Shown here in pieces: positions 9,032 through 18,464 of a DNA stretch of 64,000 nucleotides. Each line of letters starts with the position of its first letter. Positions within the stretch are counted from its first letter, which is position 1. Source of the stretch: Lachnospiraceae bacterium (GTDB lineage: Bacteria > Bacillota > Clostridia > Lachnospirales > Lachnospiraceae); assembly GCA_029053015.1 (NCBI GenBank), contig JAIDHX010000049.1, positions 1-64,000 on the forward strand, in the 5' to 3' direction. A program made the translations under genes and the position numbers. The notes beneath the pieces were generated by a model. It ran no database searches and was not told where the DNA came from. It was given only the letters and a program-made list of their open reading frames with translations.

Positions 9032-10498
9032 CTATATATGATCAGCCAATGTACCTGCATAGTAAAAGCCGCAGCATTGTTCCAGTTTTACTTTGACGAT
9101 TTTTCCAATCAGGGAAACATCGCCGGGAAAATGCACCAACGTATTGTTGGAAAGCCTGCCTGTCAACAGAGACGAATCGTGTTCGTTGACCTCCTCTACG
9201 AGCGCCTCCATCACCTGTCCCTCGTAGCGGGCTACCCGCTTCCTTGCCGTTTCCTGCACTGTTTCTAACAGCTTTTGAAATCCTTCCTTTATCACTTCCT
9301 CCGGCACCTGTTCCGGCATAGCTGCCGCGGGCGTGCCGGTTCGCTTGGAATAGATAAAGGTAAAGGCATTGTCGTACTCCACTTCCTTTACTACGGAGAT
9401 GGTTTCCTCCACATCTGCAAGCGTCTCGCCCGGGAATCCCACAATCAAATCCGTTGTCAGTGCAATGTCCGGTATTTCTTCCCTGATATGCTTTGCCAGC
9501 GCTATGTACTGTTCCTTTGTGTATCTCCTGTTCATTGCCTGCAGAATTCGGTTGGAGCCCGCCTGCAGCGGCAGATGGAGATGACGGCAGATTTTCTTTG
9601 ACTCCTTCATCACCTGTATCAGCTCTTCGGACAAATCCTTCGGATGGGAAGTCATAAAACGGATTCTCTCGATGCCGTCAATCTTTTCCACTTCCCGCAA
9701 AAGCTGTGCAAAGCTCATAGGTTCCGCTAAAGTTTTGCCATAGGAATTGACGTTCTGTCCCAAAAGCATAATTTCCACGACGCCCTCTGCCGCAAGCTTT
9801 TCGATTTCCCTGAGAATATCCCTTGGACTGCGGCTTCGCTCCCTGCCGCGCACATAGGGCACAATACAATAGCTGCAAAAATTGTTGCAGCCAAACATAA
9901 TGTTGATACCGGACTTAAAAGGATACTTTCTTTCCACGGGAAGGTCCTCCACAATCTTGTCCGTATCCTCCCAGATATCAATCAGCATACCTTCCGCCTC
10001 AAAAGAAGCGTTTAGCAGCTCTGCAAATTTGAAGATATTGTGGGTGCCGAAAATCAAATCCACAAAGGGATAGCTTGTCCTGATTTTTTCAATCGCGGTG
10101 TTTTCCTGCATCATACAGCCGCACAGGGCAATTTTCATCTGCGGGTTCCTTTTCTTATAGCCTTTCATCACCCCAAGTCTTCCGTAAACCTTTTGGTTGG
10201 CATTGTCCCGCACCGTACAGGTATTGAAAATAACAAAGTCCGCATTTTCCTCTTCCGTCATCTCATAGCCGATAAGCTTTAAGATACCTGTAAGCTTCTC
10301 CGAATCCCTTGCGTTCATCTGGCAGCCCATATTGACAACACACGCCTTGGGAAAACAGCCGTTCTTTTGCTTAAAATCCAATACCCATTTCCGGCATTTT
10401 GCCATGAAATAATATTGTCTGGCAGATTCTTCTGCGGGTGGTTCTGCATTTATATTCATTTTATCTAATTCAATTTCATCATACATTTCTCTTGACAT
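9032..10498 (-). CDS. miaB: tRNA-2-methylthio-N6-dimethylallyladenosine synthase MiaB
   Basis: A 488-residue radical-SAM methylthiotransferase that converts i6A37 to ms2i6A37. The N-terminal UPF0004 domain holds a second cluster's cysteines (GCQMNARDSEK, FNTCTV, CGCMMQ). The radical-SAM cluster is C204-x3-C208-x2-C211. A TRAM domain closes the protein. About 60 residues precede the first domain, a normal N-terminal extension in Clostridia. ATG at 10496-10498 is chosen because an AAAAGGAAG site precedes it and it lies 13 bases after the pepT stop; a longer frame would overlap pepT by 80 bases. Confidence 0.96.
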   Translation of the reverse strand: MSREMYDEIELDKMNINAEPPAEESARQYYFMAKCRKWVLDFKQKNGCFPKACVVNMGCQMNARDSEKLTGILKLIGYEMTEEENADFVIFNTCTVRDNANQKVYGRLGVMKGYKKRNPQMKIALCGCMMQENTAIEKIRTSYPFVDLIFGTHNIFKFAELLNASFEAEGMLIDIWEDTDKIVEDLPVERKYPFKSGINIMFGCNNFCSYCIVPYVRGRERSRSPRDILREIEKLAAEGVVEIMLLGQNVNSYGKTLAEPMSFAQLLREVEKIDGIERIRFMTSHPKDLSEELIQVMKESKKICRHLHLPLQAGSNRILQAMNRRYTKEQYIALAKHIREEIPDIALTTDLIVGFPGETLADVEETISVVKEVEYDNAFTFIYSKRTGTPAAAMPEQVPEEVIKEGFQKLLETVQETARKRVARYEGQVMEALVEEVNEHDSSLLTGRLSNNTLVHFPGDVSLIGKIVKVKLEQCCGFYYAGTLADHI

Positions 10499-10511
10499 TC
10501 TTCCTTTTCCG

Positions 10512-11741
10512 TCATTTATGTTGATATTTTCCGGCAAGCCGAACCAGCAGTTCCACATTCTGCTCCATGGACTGCACACAGGCGTACTCATACTTTCCGT
10601 GGCAATTGTGTCCGCCGGTTCCTAAATTCGGGCAGGGAAGTCCCATAAAGGAGAGCCTTGCGCCGTCGGTGCCGCCCCTGATAGGCTGTACGATGGGCGT
10701 AATCGAAAGCTCCTCCATTGCCGCTTTTGCATTTTCAATCAAATGCATATGCTGCTCCATGATTTCCTTCATGTTGTAATAGGAATCCTTTAATGCAATC
10801 GTCACGGTTCCCTCTCCATACTTCAGGTTCAGAAAATCACCCGTCTGCGCAAAAAGCTTCTTTTTCTGCTCAAATTTTTCCTTGGAATGGTCACGGATAA
10901 TATAGTCCGCTGCCGCCTCCTCAACAGTTCCGTTTATGCTGTCAAGGTGGTAAAAGCCCTCATATTTTTCCGTGTACATGGGATTCTCACACACAGGAAG
11001 AAGCGACTGGAACTCCTGCAGCACTAAAATGGCATTGATCATTTTCCCCTTTGCATCACCGGGGTGTACGCTTCTGCCGCGCACGCTTACTTTTGCGCCC
11101 GCTGCATTAAAATTTTCATATTCCAGCTCTCCCACTCTGCCGCCGTCCACCGTATAGGCAAAATCCGCGCCAAAGAGCGCAACGTCAAAATAATCCGCGC
11201 CTGCCCCGACCTCTTCGTCCGGTGTAAAACCGACTCTGATTTTTCCGTGCGGAAGCTGCGGATTCTTTAAAAAGTGCTCTGCCATCGCCATAATTTCTGC
11301 GACGCCTGCCTTGTCGTCCGCGCCTAAAAGCGTAGTTCCGTCCGTCACAATCAAATCCTGTCCTTCATACAGGGAAAGATCCGGAAAATCTTTCCTTTTC
11401 ATCACGACGCCTTCCGCCTCATTCAGCACAATATCCCCGCCGTCATAATGGACAATACGCGGCTTCACGTTTGCGCCTGATACGGCGGGCGAGGTGTCCA
11501 TATGGGCAATGAACCCCAAAACGGGGGCATCTTCACAGCCTTCAGCAGCGGGAATGGACGCGTACACATAACAGTGCGTCTCGTCATAGGTAATTTCTGA
11601 AGCTCCCATATCCGTAAGCTGCTTTACCAGAAGCTTCGCCAGTTCATGCTGCTTTAACGTGCTCGGCATAGTGCTGCTCTCATCCGCAGACTGTGTATCC
11701 AGTTTCACATATTCCAAAAATAAATCGATTACGCTTGACAT
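10512..11741 (-). CDS. pepT: Peptidase T (tripeptide aminopeptidase)
   Basis: A 409-residue M20B metallopeptidase that removes N-terminal residues from tripeptides in the cytoplasm. Zinc ligands and catalytic residues are visible in [41 protein letters not shown] and [13 protein letters not shown]. The C-terminal [18 protein letters not shown] and [12 protein letters not shown] blocks are also typical. Length matches the family, and AAAGGAG precedes the ATG. It follows a lipoprotein gene by 18 bases and precedes miaB by 13, so it is an internal gene of the proB-to-mutL series. Confidence 0.97.
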   Translation of the reverse strand: MSSVIDLFLEYVKLDTQSADESSTMPSTLKQHELAKLLVKQLTDMGASEITYDETHCYVYASIPAAEGCEDAPVLGFIAHMDTSPAVSGANVKPRIVHYDGGDIVLNEAEGVVMKRKDFPDLSLYEGQDLIVTDGTTLLGADDKAGVAEIMAMAEHFLKNPQLPHGKIRVGFTPDEEVGAGADYFDVALFGADFAYTVDGGRVGELEYENFNAAGAKVSVRGRSVHPGDAKGKMINAILVLQEFQSLLPVCENPMYTEKYEGFYHLDSINGTVEEAAADYIIRDHSKEKFEQKKKLFAQTGDFLNLKYGEGTVTIALKDSYYNMKEIMEQHMHLIENAKAAMEELSITPIVQPIRGGTDGARLSFMGLPCPNLGTGGHNCHGKYEYACVQSMEQNVELLVRLAGKYQHK

Positions 11742-11759
11742 GATAGTTCTCCTTTCTTT

Positions 11760-13745
11760 TTAATTCCAATCATCCCAAAATACTGCCAGCGGGCTGTCCA
11801 GCAGCCGGCATCTCGGTATCAGACAGCAATCGGGCCAGTACTCATCTGCATTTAAAATAAGCAGCCCTTCATGCACCAGAAGCAGCGTCATGGAATCGCC
11901 GCCCGCCTTTAGCAGGGTTTCATAATCGTCATACAAATCAAACAGAGCTAGATTTTCCTCCGTTTTGCAGTCCTGATTTGTACAGGCAAGTAATTTGCCG
12001 AGTTCTTCTGCGGTGATGTAGTCCCTGAAATCGATGATTTCCCCTGTCGCAAGGTCTATGTTGACCGGAAGATACCGATCCACTGACACGCCCTCTGCTG
12101 TTTTGTCCATAAACTTAAATTCCAATACGGCAACCCTGCTGTTTAAAAAAATAAAATCATTCTGCAACAGGACATCATGACATTCATCCAGCGCTTCCAT
12201 TGCGCCAAAAAGTTTATCCATCTCTCCCCGCAGGACTTCGTTGATACGCTGTACCAGCGCCTCGTCCGGCAATCGGAACAGATAACCGTAATCCGTATAA
12301 CCGGATTCACTCAAAAGCGCCGCAAACTGCTCAATCACATAATCTCTTACAGAAACTTCATACAACTCTTCTGCTGCAAGGATATCTTCTGTATATGCAT
12401 AAAAGCTTGCCGGCGTAGAATAGCTGTCATTTCCATACCGCCCCACCGGTTTCCACTCACCACTGTCATATACATATTTAAAAAGTACTGTCTCGAAAGG
12501 AGAACGCCCGACAAAATATTCCATAAAGAAACCGCCGGGAAACCCCGTAATATCTGTCAAACTAAAGGTATCGTCCCATATAAGCAAGTCCGAATCCATC
12601 AGACATTCCCCCAAAAAGCTTCCATCCGGCTGCCCTGCGAACAGCCAAAGCTCCAGATAATAATATTCCGGCACTTTCAAGTATGGGGAATCCTCTCCAT
12701 AATGACTTCGACCTTCATAGTCATAACGCTCCAGCACGGGACAGATAAGGGCGAGAATGTCCAAAATGCCGTCCCCATTGAGATCGCTCACTGTATAGTC
12801 ATTAGACCAGCGCAGTATATACCCATCCGGCAGAACCGCTTCCACATCCTCCGCAGAAACCGCCATTTTATACAAAAGATTCTGACAGAGCTCTTTCTGT
12901 TTATAAAGCCAGCTTCGGTAAACATAATCCGCTAAGGCCGGCGTGCCCGAAGGAAGCGTCCGTTCAGGCGCGTTTACCGGAAAGAGCGCCTTATGTTCCC
13001 TGTCTATCCGATAGAGACTGCCACTCATTTCTATATATTCCCGCAAAAGTCCTGTTGCTTCTGCCTCCCAGAAAAATCCTTGTTCCCCAAAGGGATTAAA
13101 TTCGTTTCGGTATACCGTCCATGACTCCTTTTCCTTATCAATTGCATAAATCTGTTCCATTTCCGTCATACACATAAAGTTGGGAATGCGAAATGCCGTA
13201 TCGGACAAAGAGGAATCCGCGTAGGAAAAATACCGGACATCACCGATTTCATAATATTCACACAAAATTTCCCTGTCAGACAAAGTACTTGAGATGATAC
13301 CGCCATCAAAGTCTTCCCTGCAGCGCAGATTCATGCGAAATCCCATACAAGTATTGTCTCTGGAAAGTATGGCAATCGTCCCCTCCGGCAGACTGAAGGA
13401 ATCAAAATAAAAATACCTGTCGTACGCGGCATAATCCACCGTGAAATCCCTGTCTTCCCGATAAGCCGAAAGCGCTTCCTCCAGAGCCGGCACACAGGCC
13501 TCATACCGCTCTGCTGCTTCTGCATAAAATACCTCTGCCGCTGCTTTTGTTTCCGATTCAAACTCTGAAAAACCGGTAAAAATGTTCTGCATTCCGCCAT
13601 TCTGCCACGCAAAAGCCACTGACGCCATTGCATGACTCCCCTTTGGTGCGGCGGCGCAGCCTAAAAGGGACAGCCCTGCGCAAAAGAGTGCCATCCTCAA
13701 AGCAGCCTTTGCCGCTTTCTTTATCAAAATGCCTGCTTTGCTCAT
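11760..13745 (-). CDS. Putative lipoprotein of unknown function
   Basis: A 661-residue protein with a lysine-rich N terminus, a hydrophobic stretch and the lipobox LLGC (Cys30), so it is probably exported and anchored by lipid. The body has no domain I recognise. The phrase DLNGDGILDI (mid-protein) looks like the calcium-binding loop of EF-hand/FG-GAP repeats, and several Asp/Glu- and Tyr-rich stretches follow. It starts 8 bases after the proA stop with only a weak ribosome site, which suggests coupling to proA. Apart from position there is no clue linking it to proline synthesis or to pepT downstream. Confidence 0.7.
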   Translation of the reverse strand: MSKAGILIKKAAKAALRMALFCAGLSLLGCAAAPKGSHAMASVAFAWQNGGMQNIFTGFSEFESETKAAAEVFYAEAAERYEACVPALEEALSAYREDRDFTVDYAAYDRYFYFDSFSLPEGTIAILSRDNTCMGFRMNLRCREDFDGGIISSTLSDREILCEYYEIGDVRYFSYADSSLSDTAFRIPNFMCMTEMEQIYAIDKEKESWTVYRNEFNPFGEQGFFWEAEATGLLREYIEMSGSLYRIDREHKALFPVNAPERTLPSGTPALADYVYRSWLYKQKELCQNLLYKMAVSAEDVEAVLPDGYILRWSNDYTVSDLNGDGILDILALICPVLERYDYEGRSHYGEDSPYLKVPEYYYLELWLFAGQPDGSFLGECLMDSDLLIWDDTFSLTDITGFPGGFFMEYFVGRSPFETVLFKYVYDSGEWKPVGRYGNDSYSTPASFYAYTEDILAAEELYEVSVRDYVIEQFAALLSESGYTDYGYLFRLPDEALVQRINEVLRGEMDKLFGAMEALDECHDVLLQNDFIFLNSRVAVLEFKFMDKTAEGVSVDRYLPVNIDLATGEIIDFRDYITAEELGKLLACTNQDCKTEENLALFDLYDDYETLLKAGGDSMTLLLVHEGLLILNADEYWPDCCLIPRCRLLDSPLAVFWDDWN

Positions 13746-13753
13746 AAAATCAT

Positions 13754-15010
13754 CTACTTTCTGACTTGTCCATTGCCCCGAATCACATATTTGTAAGAGG
13801 TCAGCTCCTTCAGCCCCATTGGTCCTCTGGCGTGCAGTTTCTGTGTGCTGATGCCAATCTCCGCGCCAAAGCCGAATTCAAAGCCGTCCGTAAAACGTGT
13901 GGATGCATTGACATAGACACAAGCCGCATCCACACCGTCCAAGAACGCTTCCGCCGTTTCTTTATTTTCCGTAATAATGGTCTCGGAGTGTTTGGTGTTA
14001 TACTTGTTGATATGGGCGATTGCTTCCTCCACACTGTCAACCGTTTTCATGGAAAGGATATAATCTAAATATTCCTTCCCGTAGTCTTCTTCTGTCGCAG
14101 CCGTGCAATCCGGCAGAATCTCCCGTATTCTGTTATCGCCCCGCAGTTCCACCGCATAGGGTGCAAGCGCTTCGGCGAGCATGGGCAATAGCGTTTCCCT
14201 GACTGCCGAATGGACAACCAGAGACTCGCAGGCGTTGCACACACCGATGCGCTGGGTTTTGGCATTCCGGATAATGTTGACCGCCATAGTCAAGTCTGCT
14301 TCCTTGTCCACATAGACATGACAATTTCCCGTTCCCGTTTCAATCACGGGAATGGTGCTGTTTTCCACCACGCTCTTTATCAGACCCGCGCCGCCTCTCG
14401 GAATCAGTAAGTCCACATAATTGTTCATCTTCATAAATGCCGCCGTCACCGCACGATCCGTCGTCTCAATCAACTGCAAAGCGTCAGGTGTGATGCCCGC
14501 TTCTGAAAGCGTCGCCCTGATGACATCCGCAATCGCTTTGTTGGAGTTTAGCGCATCGCTTCCGCCCTTTAATATCACGGCATTTCCCGTCTTAAAGCAC
14601 AAGCCGAACGCATCCACCGTCACATTGGGACGCGATTCGTAAATGATACCAATCACGCCCATGGGCACTCTGCGCTTTTCAATGGCAAGTCCGTTCGGAG
14701 GCGTAAACTGCTCCAAAACCTCTCCTATCGGGTCCGGAAGCGCCACTATCTGTTTGAGCCCTTCCGCCATGGCAAGAATCCGTTCCTCCGTCAAGCGCAG
14801 GCGGTCTATCATTCCCTGATGCATCCCGTTTTTTTCTCCGGCAGCCACATCCTCCCTGTTGGCGTTTAAAATCAATTCCGTATTTTCCGTAAGCTTTTCT
14901 GCAACGAAAAGGAGCGCCGCATTCTTTTCTTCCGCACGCTTTCCCTGCAGGCTGTACTTCGCCGCTACAGCCTTTTCACCCATTTGTTGTAAATTCATTT
15001 TAATCTCCAT
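13754..15010 (-). CDS. proA: Glutamate-5-semialdehyde dehydrogenase (gamma-glutamyl phosphate reductase) ProA
   Basis: A 418-residue NADPH-dependent enzyme that reduces gamma-glutamyl phosphate to glutamate semialdehyde in proline synthesis. The aldehyde-dehydrogenase fold shows [20 protein letters not shown], the [12 protein letters not shown] loop, the catalytic cysteine in VCNACESLV and the C-terminal [10 protein letters not shown]. Length is normal. ProB, which makes the substrate, is encoded upstream, separated by DUF896 and 5-formyl-THF cyclo-ligase genes. This proB-x-x-proA order is a split proBA operon. Confidence 0.97.
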   Translation of the reverse strand: MEIKMNLQQMGEKAVAAKYSLQGKRAEEKNAALLFVAEKLTENTELILNANREDVAAGEKNGMHQGMIDRLRLTEERILAMAEGLKQIVALPDPIGEVLEQFTPPNGLAIEKRRVPMGVIGIIYESRPNVTVDAFGLCFKTGNAVILKGGSDALNSNKAIADVIRATLSEAGITPDALQLIETTDRAVTAAFMKMNNYVDLLIPRGGAGLIKSVVENSTIPVIETGTGNCHVYVDKEADLTMAVNIIRNAKTQRIGVCNACESLVVHSAVRETLLPMLAEALAPYAVELRGDNRIREILPDCTAATEEDYGKEYLDYILSMKTVDSVEEAIAHINKYNTKHSETIITENKETAEAFLDGVDAACVYVNASTRFTDGFEFGFGAEIGISTQKLHARGPMGLKELTSYKYVIRGNGQVRK

Positions 15011-15032
15011 TCTATATAAAAATCCACTGCCG

Positions 15033-15587
15033 TCACAGGCATATCACCTGCATAGGCTTTATATCGGTTTCACAGCTTTCAATTTCCGCAGTCATCTGGC
15101 AGTCAAAGCCAATCGCTATGGTATGCAGGCTTCGCTTATCCGCAAGATACCTGTCATAAAATCCTTTTCCATAACCGATACGATTCCGTGTGGGGTCGAA
15201 AGCAACCCCCGGCATAAGCATCAGCACGGTTTCCTTTTTGCTTTCTTCATAGACAAACAGCCTTTCCTTATCGCCGGACGGCTCTAAAATGCCGCCATAG
15301 CCTTTCACAAGTACTTCACCCGGAAGGACTTGGTAAAAATGCATATCTTCGCCCTCTACCTTGGGCAGATATACCTTTTTCCTGCCTGCAAAAGCATCCT
15401 CTATAATATCCTTTGTGCTGATTTCACTGCCAAAGCTTGCAAAAAGAAGAATTTCTCCGGCCTTATAATACCACTGATGCCCCAGAATCCGTTCCGTCAC
15501 CAGAATCTCAGAACGCATTCTCTGCGCCGGCGTCAGGGCATTTCTTTTCTCTAATATGCGTTTTCGTATCTGCGCTTTGCTCTCCAT
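15033..15587 (-). CDS. 5-formyltetrahydrofolate cyclo-ligase
   Basis: A 184-residue enzyme converting 5-formyl-THF to 5,10-methenyl-THF with ATP. The N terminus ([15 protein letters not shown]) and the C-terminal [13 protein letters not shown] nucleotide/substrate loop are diagnostic. ATG at 15585-15587 is chosen: GAGGAAAG lies at the right distance and it starts 10 bases after the DUF896 stop, while the longer frame would overlap that gene. It belongs with FolD and formate-THF ligase (elsewhere in the window) in one-carbon metabolism. Confidence 0.93.
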   Translation of the reverse strand: MESKAQIRKRILEKRNALTPAQRMRSEILVTERILGHQWYYKAGEILLFASFGSEISTKDIIEDAFAGRKKVYLPKVEGEDMHFYQVLPGEVLVKGYGGILEPSGDKERLFVYEESKKETVLMLMPGVAFDPTRNRIGYGKGFYDRYLADKRSLHTIAIGFDCQMTAEIESCETDIKPMQVICL

Positions 15588-15597
15588 AGCACTTTCC

Positions 15598-15822
15598 TCA
15601 ATGCTTTTTTCCGCCGCCGTACTTATCTCCCAGGTTTTCCACCGTGCCATCTTCATTCACAACATCAATATTGTTAAGTTGTGCCCGCAGATTACTCCTG
15701 ATATTCTGGATATATTCCGCACGCAGCCTTTCATTTTCTTCCTTTTCCTCGGGGGTAAGTCCCTCCGCCTTTGATTTGTGATAAAGCTCATTGATTCTCT
15801 TTATCCGTTCTTCCATGTTCAT
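15598..15822 (-). CDS. DUF896 family small protein (YnzC-like)
   Basis: A 74-residue, highly charged, helical protein. The ERIKRINELYHKSKAEGLT start and the EEKEENERLRAEYI segment match the DUF896/YnzC family, whose Bacillus member is a small helical-hairpin protein of unclear role. The start codon overlaps the proB stop as ATGA, so translation is probably coupled to proB. GAGGA lies in the last codons of proB. The tail (KYGGGKKH) is likely disordered. Confidence 0.9.
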   Translation of the reverse strand: MNMEERIKRINELYHKSKAEGLTPEEKEENERLRAEYIQNIRSNLRAQLNNIDVVNEDGTVENLGDKYGGGKKH

Positions 15823-16724
15823 AATGAATCCTCATTTCTGTGCAGGTTTTCCACAAAATCCGCAAGCCCGAAAGCCTCATCCTTATGCGCCACAAAAAGT
15901 GTTCCTTCGTTTTCCCCTTCTAAAATGCGATGCAGCACGCCGACATCTTTACTGTTGGCGATTACCATATCCGCACCGACGCTTGTGGCAATCTTCGCCG
16001 CTGTCATTTTGGTATTCATGCCGCCGGTTCCCACACTGCTTCCGGTACTCGCCTTCCCCATGTGCATATATTCGTCGGTCAGTTCTTCCACCACCTCGAT
16101 AAAGGAAGCGTCACTGCTGCGGCGCGGATCGTCCGTATACAGTCCGTCGATATCGGAAAGCAGTATCAGTAAATCCGCCTCCACTAAAGCCGAAACAATT
16201 GCAGACAAGGTGTCGTTATCGCCAATCAGCGTATCGTTATCTGCGGCAACATTTATCTCGTAAGTTGCAATGGTGTCGTTCTCGTTGACAATGGGGATAA
16301 TGCCCATGCGCAAAAGCTCAGAAAAAGTATTATGGGCATTGTAGCGGTTTAAATCGTCCACCACCGTGTTTTTGGTCATCAGAATCTGCGCCACAATCTG
16401 GTTGTATTCTGCAAACAGCTTCTGGTAAGTCATCATCAGCCTTGCCTGCCCGACAGCGGCACACGCCTGCTTGAAGGCAAGAGGCGAAGCCTCTTCTCCC
16501 GCGCCGCCTTTATATGGCTTTACTGCCTTTTTTCCTACGGCAATTGCGCCCGAACTAACCAAAACCACATCCTTGCCCTGATTGCGGATATCACACAATT
16601 CCCGCACCAGCTTCTCCAGCTTGATATAATCCAAATCCCCCGTGCTTTTATGCTGCAGGGAGGAAGACCCTATCTTTATTACAATTCTTTTTTTATCCTG
16701 TAATGCTTTTCTGTAATCCGTCAT
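15819..16724 (-). CDS. proB: Glutamate 5-kinase ProB (without PUA domain)
   Basis: A 301-residue amino-acid kinase phosphorylating the gamma-carboxylate of glutamate, the first step of proline synthesis. The N-terminal RIVIKIGSSSL, VSSGAIAVGKK, NENDTI and the TGGMNTKMTAAKIA block are classic ProB motifs. The protein ends about 60 residues short of the E. coli enzyme and lacks the C-terminal PUA domain, a common short form. A strong promoter lies just upstream, and an AAGGA site precedes the ATG. First gene of the proB-DUF896-cyclo-ligase-proA run. Confidence 0.96.
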   Translation of the reverse strand: MTDYRKALQDKKRIVIKIGSSSLQHKSTGDLDYIKLEKLVRELCDIRNQGKDVVLVSSGAIAVGKKAVKPYKGGAGEEASPLAFKQACAAVGQARLMMTYQKLFAEYNQIVAQILMTKNTVVDDLNRYNAHNTFSELLRMGIIPIVNENDTIATYEINVAADNDTLIGDNDTLSAIVSALVEADLLILLSDIDGLYTDDPRRSSDASFIEVVEELTDEYMHMGKASTGSSVGTGGMNTKMTAAKIATSVGADMVIANSKDVGVLHRILEGENEGTLFVAHKDEAFGLADFVENLHRNEDSL

Positions 16725-16772
16725 GTTTTTCCTTCACTTTTCTGCTGTTTTTATCTGTAATTCACGGCTTCT

Positions 16773-16801
16773 ATTCTACTTTATTTTCCGCCGTTCGTCA
16801 A
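16773..16801 (-). promoter_or_regulatory. Sigma-A promoter for the proB operon
   Basis: On the minus strand TTGACG (16796-16801) is separated by exactly 17 bases from TAGAAT (16773-16778). It lies in the 87-base gap between the upstream FAD oxidoreductase stop and proB. It gives a leader of roughly 40 bases with no visible riboswitch or T-box. Confidence 0.75.
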
Positions 16802-16811
16802 TCGCCGCAGG

Positions 16812-18464
16812 CTATTTCCCCATACCGGTTAATTCTGCTGCGACAGCTTCCGCCACCTTGATTCCGTCCATCGCCGCCGATGTGATGCCGCCCGCATAGC
16901 CTGCGCCCTCGCCGCAGGGAAAAAGCCCTCTGACTTCTGACTGTAACGCATCGTCCCGCAGGATTCTAACCGGAGAAGAAGTTCTGCTCTCCACAGCCGA
17001 AAGCAGTGTATCTGGTCTGTCAAAGCCCTCTATCTGCCTGCCAAACTGTTCCATCCCCTCCACAATTCCCTTGTTCAGTTTGTCCGGCAGAATCCCCGTG
17101 ATATCGGCAAAAACATATTCTCCTTTGACTGCCGGTAAAAAAGCGGCATCTTTGTCCGGCTTCACAGCCGTTCCTTTTTCCATACGCTCCCGAAAGCTTC
17201 CATAGGTCTGTACCGGCACACGTCCCGCACCGGCAAGATAAGCTTTTTCCTCAAGCCTTCTCTGAAAGGCAATGCCGGCAAGGGGATGAATGTCCCCATA
17301 ATCTTCTGGCGTCACTGCAATGATAACCGCGCTGTTTGCATTTTCCCCATCTCTGCCGCTGTAGCTCATGCCGTTTGTACAAAGCCTTTCCGGCTCCGAA
17401 GAGGCATTCACCACATAGCCGCCGGGACACATGCAGAAGGAATAGACGCCCCTGCCATCCTCCGCCTTTGCCGTCACCTTGTAGGCAGCCGCCGGAAGGG
17501 ATTCCGCAGTCATATCTGAAACCGCCCCGTACATACTCTCATCAATCCGCTTTTGTCTGTGCTCCACACGGAAGCCCACCGCAAAAGGCTTTGCTTCCAT
17601 GGGAATTCCCTTTTCAAATAACATGGAAAAGGTGTTCCTCGCACTGTGTCCGATGGCAAGCACCACTGCCTTTGCCGGCAAAAACTGCTCTCCGTTTACC
17701 ACAACGCCTTCTACCCTGTTATCCGCAATCTTTAAGTCTGTGACCTGACTCTTAAAATGAATCTCGCCGCCAAGCCGTATGATTTCGGCGCGCATATTTT
17801 TCACGACGCCGCGCAGGATATCCGTGCCGATATGGGGTTTGTTGTCAAATAAGATTTCCTCCGGCGCGCCAAACGCCGCAAAAAGGCGGAGCACCTCTCT
17901 GTTTCTTCCATGGGTATCCTTTACCAGTGTATTGAGCTTGCCGTCAGAAAAAGTCCCCGCTCCTCCCTCGCCAAACTGTACGTTGGACTCCGGATTCAAA
18001 CTGCCGCCGGCCCAGAACGCTTCCACGTCCTTTTGCCGCTCGTCCACATCCTTTCCCCGCTCCAGCAAAATCGGCTCATACCCTTCCCTTGCCAGAAAAT
18101 AAGCGCAGAACAGACCGGCAGGCCCCATCCCCACCACAATGGGACGTTCTTTTCTGCCTTCCGTCCTTTTTACGGGAAATATGTAGTCCTGCGGCTGCTG
18201 CAAGGATATAAAATGCTTCCCCGCGGCTATCCGGCCGCTCCGCCCTTTTGCAAGGCGTTTCCACAAAGCCGTTTCCTTTTTGGTTTCCACATCTATGATA
18301 TAACTGTAGAATAAATCAGGCTTTTTTCGTGCATCCAAAGAACGCTTCACAATATGCAGGGAAAGAATATCCTGTGGCTGTATTTTTAAAATGCCGGAAG
18401 CCTCCTGATACAGAAGTTTCTCCTTCTGCCCCGGTCTTAGTTTTATCTGTTCAATTCGAATCAT
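16812..18464 (-). CDS. FAD-dependent oxidoreductase of the COG2509 type
   Basis: A 550-residue flavoprotein. After about 90 residues of a small N-terminal domain (MIRIEQIKLRPGQ onward) comes the dinucleotide motif VGMGPAGLFCAYFLAREG and an acidic strand end (LLERGKD). The GAGTFSDGKLNT segment and a C-terminal GEGAGYAGGITSAAMDG flavin-binding block follow. These are the hallmarks of the uncharacterised FAD-dependent dehydrogenase family COG2509; the substrate is unknown. ATG 18462-18464 is preferred for its AAAGGAG site, and overlaps the preceding flavoprotein gene by 14 bases. Confidence 0.85.
   Translation of the reverse strand: MIRIEQIKLRPGQKEKLLYQEASGILKIQPQDILSLHIVKRSLDARKKPDLFYSYIIDVETKKETALWKRLAKGRSGRIAAGKHFISLQQPQDYIFPVKRTEGRKERPIVVGMGPAGLFCAYFLAREGYEPILLERGKDVDERQKDVEAFWAGGSLNPESNVQFGEGGAGTFSDGKLNTLVKDTHGRNREVLRLFAAFGAPEEILFDNKPHIGTDILRGVVKNMRAEIIRLGGEIHFKSQVTDLKIADNRVEGVVVNGEQFLPAKAVVLAIGHSARNTFSMLFEKGIPMEAKPFAVGFRVEHRQKRIDESMYGAVSDMTAESLPAAAYKVTAKAEDGRGVYSFCMCPGGYVVNASSEPERLCTNGMSYSGRDGENANSAVIIAVTPEDYGDIHPLAGIAFQRRLEEKAYLAGAGRVPVQTYGSFRERMEKGTAVKPDKDAAFLPAVKGEYVFADITGILPDKLNKGIVEGMEQFGRQIEGFDRPDTLLSAVESRTSSPVRILRDDALQSEVRGLFPCGEGAGYAGGITSAAMDGIKVAEAVAAELTGMGK

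Noticed and set aside
10499..10591. 31-codon N-terminal extension of MiaB
   Set aside because: It would overlap pepT by 80 bases, has no conserved sequence, and a good ribosome site precedes the later ATG.
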